From contig NZ_MBFG01000002.1 in NCBI RefSeq assembly GCF_001696685.1, forward strand, positions 49,700 to 113,699: a DNA stretch of 64,000 nucleotides, read 5' to 3'. Under the pieces are notes generated by a model that was given only the letters and a program-made list of their open reading frames with translations, ran no database searches and was not told the origin of the DNA. This document shows positions 57,901 to 64,000 of the stretch, in pieces (position 1 is the first letter of the stretch; every line of letters begins with the position of its first letter). Made by a program: the position numbers and the translations under genes. Source of the stretch: Nosocomiicoccus ampullae. Lineage in GTDB: Bacteria; Bacillota; Bacilli; Staphylococcales; Salinicoccaceae.

Positions 57901-58668
57901 TTAAATATTATATATTCTCTTTGCATTTTCTGTCGTTGCCTTTTCGACTTCTTCTACAGAAATTCCACGCAGTTGTGCGATTTCTTCAGCGACGAGTCGA
58001 ACGAGTTTTGGCTCGTTACGTTTGCCTCTAAATGGATGGGGTGTTAAATATGGTGCGTCTGTTTCGACGAGTAATCTGTCGAGCGGCACATATTGCGCCA
58101 CTTCTTTCGGACGCTTCACATTTTTAAATGTAATAACACCAGCAAGTGATACGTAAAAGCCCATATTTAACACACGGTCGATTTGTTCATCAGTACCGTT
58201 ATGGAATGAATGCATAATACCACCGACTGATTTTGCATCGTGCGATTCTAATATGTCTATCGTGTCTTCATCTGCATCTCTATTGTGGATGACAATCGGT
58301 AAATTCACACGCTTTGCGAGTTCAATTTGTTTAATAAACACTTCTTTTTGAATGTCTTTTGGTGACTTATCCCAGTGATAGTCGAGTCCGATTTCGCCGA
58401 TAGCGACGATTTTTTCGTGACTGGATAATGACTCAATCCACTCTAAATCCTCATCCGTACAATCAACTGCGTCGACTGGATGCCATCCGATAACGCCGTA
58501 CACTTCGTCATACGATTCGATTAATTCCATCGTACGCTCAATTGTTTTACGGTCAAACCCGATAACGACGAATTTTTCTACGCCGTTTTCTTTTGCGCGT
58601 TCTATTACCGCATCAACTTCACCTTCATATTGATCTGCGTTTAAGTGAACGTGTGTATCAATTAGCAT
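57901..58668 (-). CDS. tatD: TatD family metal-dependent deoxyribonuclease
   Basis: 255 residues. The amidohydrolase fold begins MLIDTHVHLNADQYEGEVDA (His-x-His metal ligands). AIGEIGLDYHWDKSPKD, LPIVIHNRDADEDTIDIL, GGIMHSFHNGTDEQ and LVETDAPYLTPHPFRGKRNE provide the remaining ligands. Follows metG by 15 bases, as in Bacillus. Confidence 0.96.
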   Translation of the reverse strand: MLIDTHVHLNADQYEGEVDAVIERAKENGVEKFVVIGFDRKTIERTMELIESYDEVYGVIGWHPVDAVDCTDEDLEWIESLSSHEKIVAIGEIGLDYHWDKSPKDIQKEVFIKQIELAKRVNLPIVIHNRDADEDTIDILESHDAKSVGGIMHSFHNGTDEQIDRVLNMGFYVSLAGVITFKNVKRPKEVAQYVPLDRLLVETDAPYLTPHPFRGKRNEPKLVRLVAEEIAQLRGISVEEVEKATTENAKRIYNI

Positions 58669-58683
58669 CGAATCACTCCTTAA

Positions 58684-60675
<1,992 letters not shown>

Positions 60676-60678
60676 TTA

Positions 60679-61500
60679 TTAAATTCTATGATACGTATCA
60701 TATACGTCTTGTGTTTTTAATTTACGTAATTTTGCCACTTCTTTAATGGCGGCTTTTGGTTTTAATCCTCTTTCAATTAGTATATCGACATGTGTGTTTA
60801 TATCCATATCAAATTCTTCAACTGAATCGTCAATATATCCTTCTATTACTATAACAAATTCGCCCTTTAAAGGGATGTCTGACGCGAGCATTTCTTTAAC
60901 GTTTTTAGCTGAGTCTGTCACCGTTTGTTCGAATTTTTTCGTGATTTCTCGAGAGATTGAAACGGCTCTATTTTCATCGAATTTATAAATATCGTCGATG
61001 AGTTGTTTTACACGATATGGCGACTCATATAAGACGGATGTTTTATCGTGAGTTAGAATTTCTTCTAACTTTTCTTTTCGTTTCTTATTAGATTTTGGTA
61101 AAAATCCGAAGTATGTGAATTCAAATGATTCGATACCAGATAATACAATTGCTTGCTGAAATGCACTCGCTGCTGGAATCACTGTATATTTTAAATCTTC
61201 CTGTTGCATACTTTTAACAAGTTCATATCCTGGATCAGATATAATTGGCATCCCAGCATCACTCACAAGTGCGAACACCGTGCCGTCTTTCATCTTTTCT
61301 ATTATATCTTTTGTCGCTGTCTCTTTGTTAAAATCGTGATAACTTTTTAATGGTATATCGATATCAAAATGATTTAATAATTTGATCGTCATTCGCGTAT
61401 CTTCCGCTAAAATAACATCGACGTTTTTTAGAGTATCAATTTGTCTAAAACTCGCATCTTCTAAGTTACCAATCGGTGTCCCTACAATGTATAAATTCAT
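60679..61500 (-). CDS. rsmI: 16S rRNA (cytidine-1402-2'-O)-methyltransferase
   Basis: 273 residues, tetrapyrrole-methylase fold. MNLYIVGTPIGNLEDASFRQ, LAEDTRMTIKLLNHFDID, ALVSDAGMPIISDPGYELV, IPAASAFQQAIVLSGIESF and the signature FYFGFLPKSNKKR-type segment (TYFGFLPKSNKKR) near residue 130. Starts four bases before the GIY-YIG stop; conserved trmN6-yazA-rsmI order. Confidence 0.96.
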   Translation of the reverse strand: MNLYIVGTPIGNLEDASFRQIDTLKNVDVILAEDTRMTIKLLNHFDIDIPLKSYHDFNKETATKDIIEKMKDGTVFALVSDAGMPIISDPGYELVKSMQQEDLKYTVIPAASAFQQAIVLSGIESFEFTYFGFLPKSNKKRKEKLEEILTHDKTSVLYESPYRVKQLIDDIYKFDENRAVSISREITKKFEQTVTDSAKNVKEMLASDIPLKGEFVIVIEGYIDDSVEEFDMDINTHVDILIERGLKPKAAIKEVAKLRKLKTQDVYDTYHRI

Positions 61501-61751
61501 CGTTTCACCTCAGACATTAAAGCTTCTTTTTGTACACGCGTGAATTGTTTAATCTCATATTCTCGTTTTAACGCTTCACTTTTCGTGTTAAAACACTCTG
61601 TATATTTTAAAGTGACTGGACGTCTTGCGCGTGTGTATTTCGCACCTTTACCACTATTATGTACGTCGATACGTGCATCGACGTCGATTGCATATCCCGT
61701 GTAATACGTGCCGTCACTACATTGTGCGATATAGATATGATGTTTACCCAT
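61497..61751 (-). CDS. yazA: GIY-YIG domain protein (YazA)
   Basis: 84 residues from ATG 61751, which shares bases with the trmN6-like stop codon (ATGGGTAA); a longer in-frame extension upstream lies inside that gene. The single GIY-YIG nuclease-like domain is HHIYIAQCSDGTYYTGYAID, followed by HNSGKGAKYTRARRPVTL. Possibly involved in DNA or RNA processing; no established role. Confidence 0.92.
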   Translation of the reverse strand: MGKHHIYIAQCSDGTYYTGYAIDVDARIDVHNSGKGAKYTRARRPVTLKYTECFNTKSEALKREYEIKQFTRVQKEALMSEVKR

Positions 61752-62472
61752 AATATATCTCTTCCACTTCTTTTGTGTATGTGCCATTTTCATCGTAAAT
61801 ATAAAGTGGCGGTAACACTTTTACGAGCGCGGTACTATTAAATATCGATTCAACGAGCACAAAGTGCGCAGTCTCATTCGTTCGTTTACTATAAACAAAT
61901 TGTAGTTTTGATACTGTAAAATTATGTTCATGTAATAATGAGATAATTTCATGCACACGTTCTGCACGGTGTACCATATAAAATTTACCTTTATTGTTAA
62001 TGAGGTAACGTGCCGCTTTAATAATCCCTTTTAAATCAATTAAAACTTCACTGCGTGCGATTTCGTGATGCGTCAAACTATGCGTCGGCTGATTGTTTTT
62101 AAAGTACGGTGGATTTACTGTAATTAAATCAAACACTGAGTGGTTGTACTTTAATTTTACATCATTTAAATCGAGGTGCTCAATCTCTATCTGTGTGCTT
62201 TTATCGTTTAATTCTATTGAACGCTTAGCCATATCGACAAGTCTTTCCTGGACTTCGATTCCGGTAATTGGCTTTTTCGTTTTATAAGATAAAAGCAACG
62301 GAATAATCCCATTTCCTGTACAAAAATCTGCGATTGTTTTAACACGCTTTGTAACGTGGACAAAGTTTGCAAGTAATAACGCATCAATAGAAAAGCTAAA
62401 CGTTTCTTCACTTTGAATGATTTGCATATTCTCACGATATAACTCATCTAAACGTTCGTTTTCTTTTAACAT
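61744..62472 (-). CDS. trmN6: tRNA1(Val) adenine-N6 methyltransferase-like (YabB)
   Basis: 242 residues, class I SAM methyltransferase. IQSEETFSFSIDALLLANFV, IADFCTGNGIIPLLLSYKTK (SAM loop) near residue 48, then the N-P-P-Y active site ITVNPPYFKNNQ near residue 115. Related to TrmN6/YfiC, which makes m6A37 in tRNA-Val; activity on tRNA here is inference. Precedes yazA-rsmI as in Bacillus. Confidence 0.9.
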   Translation of the reverse strand: MLKENERLDELYRENMQIIQSEETFSFSIDALLLANFVHVTKRVKTIADFCTGNGIIPLLLSYKTKKPITGIEVQERLVDMAKRSIELNDKSTQIEIEHLDLNDVKLKYNHSVFDLITVNPPYFKNNQPTHSLTHHEIARSEVLIDLKGIIKAARYLINNKGKFYMVHRAERVHEIISLLHEHNFTVSKLQFVYSKRTNETAHFVLVESIFNSTALVKVLPPLYIYDENGTYTKEVEEIYYG

Positions 62473-62494
62473 AAATCATATCTCCCCATAAAAT

Positions 62495-62517
62495 AAAAGC
62501 AGCTAAACGCTGCTTTT
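62495..62517 (-). terminator. Terminator at the end of yabA
   Basis: AAAAGCAGC / GCTGCTTTT perfect stem with TAAAC loop, overlapping the yabA stop codon and followed by TATTTTAT on the minus strand. Confidence 0.8.
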
Positions 62518-62836
62518 ATAAGTCTCGAGTTAAAATTTCTTGGCAGAAGAGACATTTTTCACCGTGACGATGTGTCCCAAACGATACGTTACAGACGTGA
62601 AAACCTTCATCGTACATACTTTGTAACGTATTGCTTTTAAATGATTCGCGTTCTGGCTTCTCTTTGTCCGCCGTTGTCTCTATTAACAATTGTTTAAAGT
62701 TGTTATTTTCCATTTCTAAACGAACATTTTCTTCTAACAGCTTTACTGTTCGTGTCTTTAACTCATCGAATTCAGCATTCATCGTTTCAAGGTGTTTTTC
62801 CATTTTGAGAATATGATCAAATAGCTCATCTCGCAT
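62516..62836 (-). CDS. yabA: Replication initiation control protein YabA
   Basis: 106 residues. An N-terminal coiled coil (LFDHILKMEKHLETMNAEFD to about 55) for tetramerisation is followed by a zinc-binding C-terminal region with FHVCNVSFGTHRHGEKCLFC. In Bacillus it binds DnaA and DnaN to limit re-initiation. Two bases after ricT, in the conserved holB-ricT-yabA order near the replication origin. Confidence 0.95.
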   Translation of the reverse strand: MRDELFDHILKMEKHLETMNAEFDELKTRTVKLLEENVRLEMENNNFKQLLIETTADKEKPERESFKSNTLQSMYDEGFHVCNVSFGTHRHGEKCLFCQEILTRDL

Positions 62837-62838
62837 TA

Positions 62839-63645
62839 CTACACCTCATTTGCTTCTAATTCGTCTAAACTAAATTCGTAAATATAGTTATCTTTATTTT
62901 TCGTGCGGATTTGTAGTTCTAATATATTTAAACCGATAACCTCAACTTTACCTTTCGGTGTGTAGATAAACTCACCGACATCTGGCAACCTTTTACGCGC
63001 AGATTCGTAATGATCATTCTCGTAACTTAAACAGCACATTAAACGACCACACGCTCCAGATATTTTAACTGGCGTGAGTGATAAGTCTTGGTTTTTCGCC
63101 ATTTGTATTGACACCGGTTCAAAGCTACCTAAATAAGTCGAACAACAGTGACTATAGCCACATGGGCCTACGCCACCAAGATAACGCGCTTTTTCTCGTA
63201 GACCGACTTGTCTTAACTCGATACGCGTTTTAAATTCTTGAGCAAGAATACGTACGAGCGATCTAAAATCGACACGTTCATCCGCCGTATAGAAAAATAT
63301 AAGTTTTTCTTTATCTAATGAATACTTCGACGTAATTAAATGCATACCAAGTTTTTCATCTTTAACAGCGTCTCTACAAAACTGTAATGCCGCTTCTGCA
63401 TCTCTATCATTTAGTGCATCATTTTCAAAGTCTTCGTCTGTCGCTAGACGGATAAAACGACCGTCTGGCTCGACGATGTTTTCCTCTGTGACGTTTATAT
63501 TTTCTTGAAGGACTTTGTGTAAAAACTTACCGTGTCTCGTCTCTGCGACGATGATGTCATCATATTTTAGTTGTTCACCGTTTTTTACTTCAATAAATAC
63601 TATTTCGTTATATTTTAAAAGTGTTGCTTTTACTACTGTCAGCAT
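62839..63645 (-). CDS. ricT: RicT/YaaT, PSP1-domain component of the Y-complex
   Basis: 268 residues. The PSP1 domain carries the cysteine-rich GGVGPCGYSHCCSTYLG and ISGACGRLMCCLSYENDHYE (six Cys that with RicA/RicF bind iron-sulfur clusters in Bacillus). Affects RNase Y specificity and, in Bacillus, phosphorelay. Lies between holB and yabA. Confidence 0.95.
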   Translation of the reverse strand: MLTVVKATLLKYNEIVFIEVKNGEQLKYDDIIVAETRHGKFLHKVLQENINVTEENIVEPDGRFIRLATDEDFENDALNDRDAEAALQFCRDAVKDEKLGMHLITSKYSLDKEKLIFFYTADERVDFRSLVRILAQEFKTRIELRQVGLREKARYLGGVGPCGYSHCCSTYLGSFEPVSIQMAKNQDLSLTPVKISGACGRLMCCLSYENDHYESARKRLPDVGEFIYTPKGKVEVIGLNILELQIRTKNKDNYIYEFSLDELEANEV

Positions 63646-63652
63646 AACACGC

Positions 63653-64000
63653 TCAACCTTTCGAGCTAATAATCATGCTCTCCAAAACGAGCATATTGTT
63701 TACATTGAAGTTCAGCATTTTATTTGCTTCTTCTATCTTTTCTAAGTTTCTTGTCAATTGAATCACATTGACTAAGTTTGTTAGTTCAATGTTAAATAGT
63801 TTCGACTGCTCAATTTGTAATACGTCATACATTGCTTCACGCATCATACCATCTAATAACGTTAACACTAAGAAATAATCTTTACGTTCTTTACATAGTT
63901 CTACGAGAGACGTCAAACGGATTAACGCGCGTGCGTCTTTTTTCAGCCACAGTTCAGCTACTTTCTTTGATTCCGTTACAATTTTTGAAAATCGATCTTC
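63653..64000 (-). CDS. holB: DNA polymerase III delta' subunit, C-terminal part
   Basis: The frame is open without interruption to the window edge, so only the last 115 residues are seen: DRFSKIVTESKKVAELWLKK, DARALIRLTSLVELCKERKD, then LLDGMMREAMYDVLQIEQSK. This matches the C-terminal collar domain of HolB. The identification leans on position ahead of ricT-yabA, the universal Firmicute order; catalytic-like AAA+ motifs would lie beyond the edge. Confidence 0.82.
   Translation of the reverse strand, partial: EDRFSKIVTESKKVAELWLKKDARALIRLTSLVELCKERKDYFLVLTLLDGMMREAMYDVLQIEQSKLFNIELTNLVNVIQLTRNLEKIEEANKMLNFNVNNMLVLESMIISSKG

Overview
This 64 kb window is a low-GC Firmicute chromosome segment. 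Gene order and protein sequences place it in the family Staphylococcaceae. Indicators are the YSIRK/LPxTG surface protein, the ctsR-mcsA-mcsB-clpC operon, the cysK-hslO-ftsH-hpt-tilS block, yabJ-spoVG-glmU-prs-rplY-pth-mfd, and MurT. Several proteins diverge from Staphylococcus aureus, so I infer a non-Staphylococcus genus (Nosocomiicoccus/Jeotgalicoccus/Salinicoccus-like). The genus is not proven by what I can see.

Layout. 1-1090: end of a frameshifted IS256-type element inserted into a palindromic intergenic repeat. 1096-1262: a cysteine-type T-box leader with no cys gene behind it in the window. 1297-10851 (minus): gltX-ispF-ispD-yacL, radA, and the CtsR-controlled operon ctsR-mcsA-mcsB-clpC. 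10966-14842: nupC, an unknown gene, Zur-type rpsN2, murT without gatD, and three tRNA genes. 14954-19084 (minus): lysS, dusB, folK, folB, folP. 19223-20973: an MDR oxidoreductase and a stress-protein-like gene. 21035-24799: a large wall-anchored protein with a collagen-like Gly-X-Asp tract. 25061-43435 (minus): cysK, hslO, ftsH, hpt, tilS, yabR, divIC, rqcP, yabN/mazG, mfd, pth, rplY, prs, glmU, spoVG, ridA, purR, ispE. 43596-46074: manganese ABC transporter with an MntR-like operator. 46185-53770: mobile and decayed accessory DNA (IS30 element, 5'-truncated gene, His-rich lipoprotein, broken IS3 element, truncated cytosine methyltransferase, erm gene, tandem 276-bp repeats). 53834-55980: DUF1445 protein, ribokinase, small membrane protein. 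56023-64000 (minus): veg, ksgA, rnmV, tatD, metG, rsmI, GIY-YIG gene, trmN6-like gene, yabA, ricT, holB (cut by the window end).

How it works together. Most of the window is housekeeping: tRNA charging and modification, folate and isoprenoid precursors, protein quality control, cell-wall precursor synthesis and DNA repair. The order veg-ispE, adjacent in Bacillus and Staphylococcus, is split here by about 12.6 kb carrying metal uptake, mobile DNA and macrolide resistance.

Most notable observations: (i) a GlmU whose uridylyltransferase half has lost its motifs and about 80 residues while the acetyltransferase half is intact; (ii) a large palindromic repeat family at four loci, interrupted by two independent mobile-element junctions within the same arm; (iii) a cys T-box cut off from its operon; (iv) an erm gene whose leader is replaced by an IS30 end; (v) a MurT with no GatD partner and an incomplete zinc ribbon; (vi) a tRNA-Val with C33.
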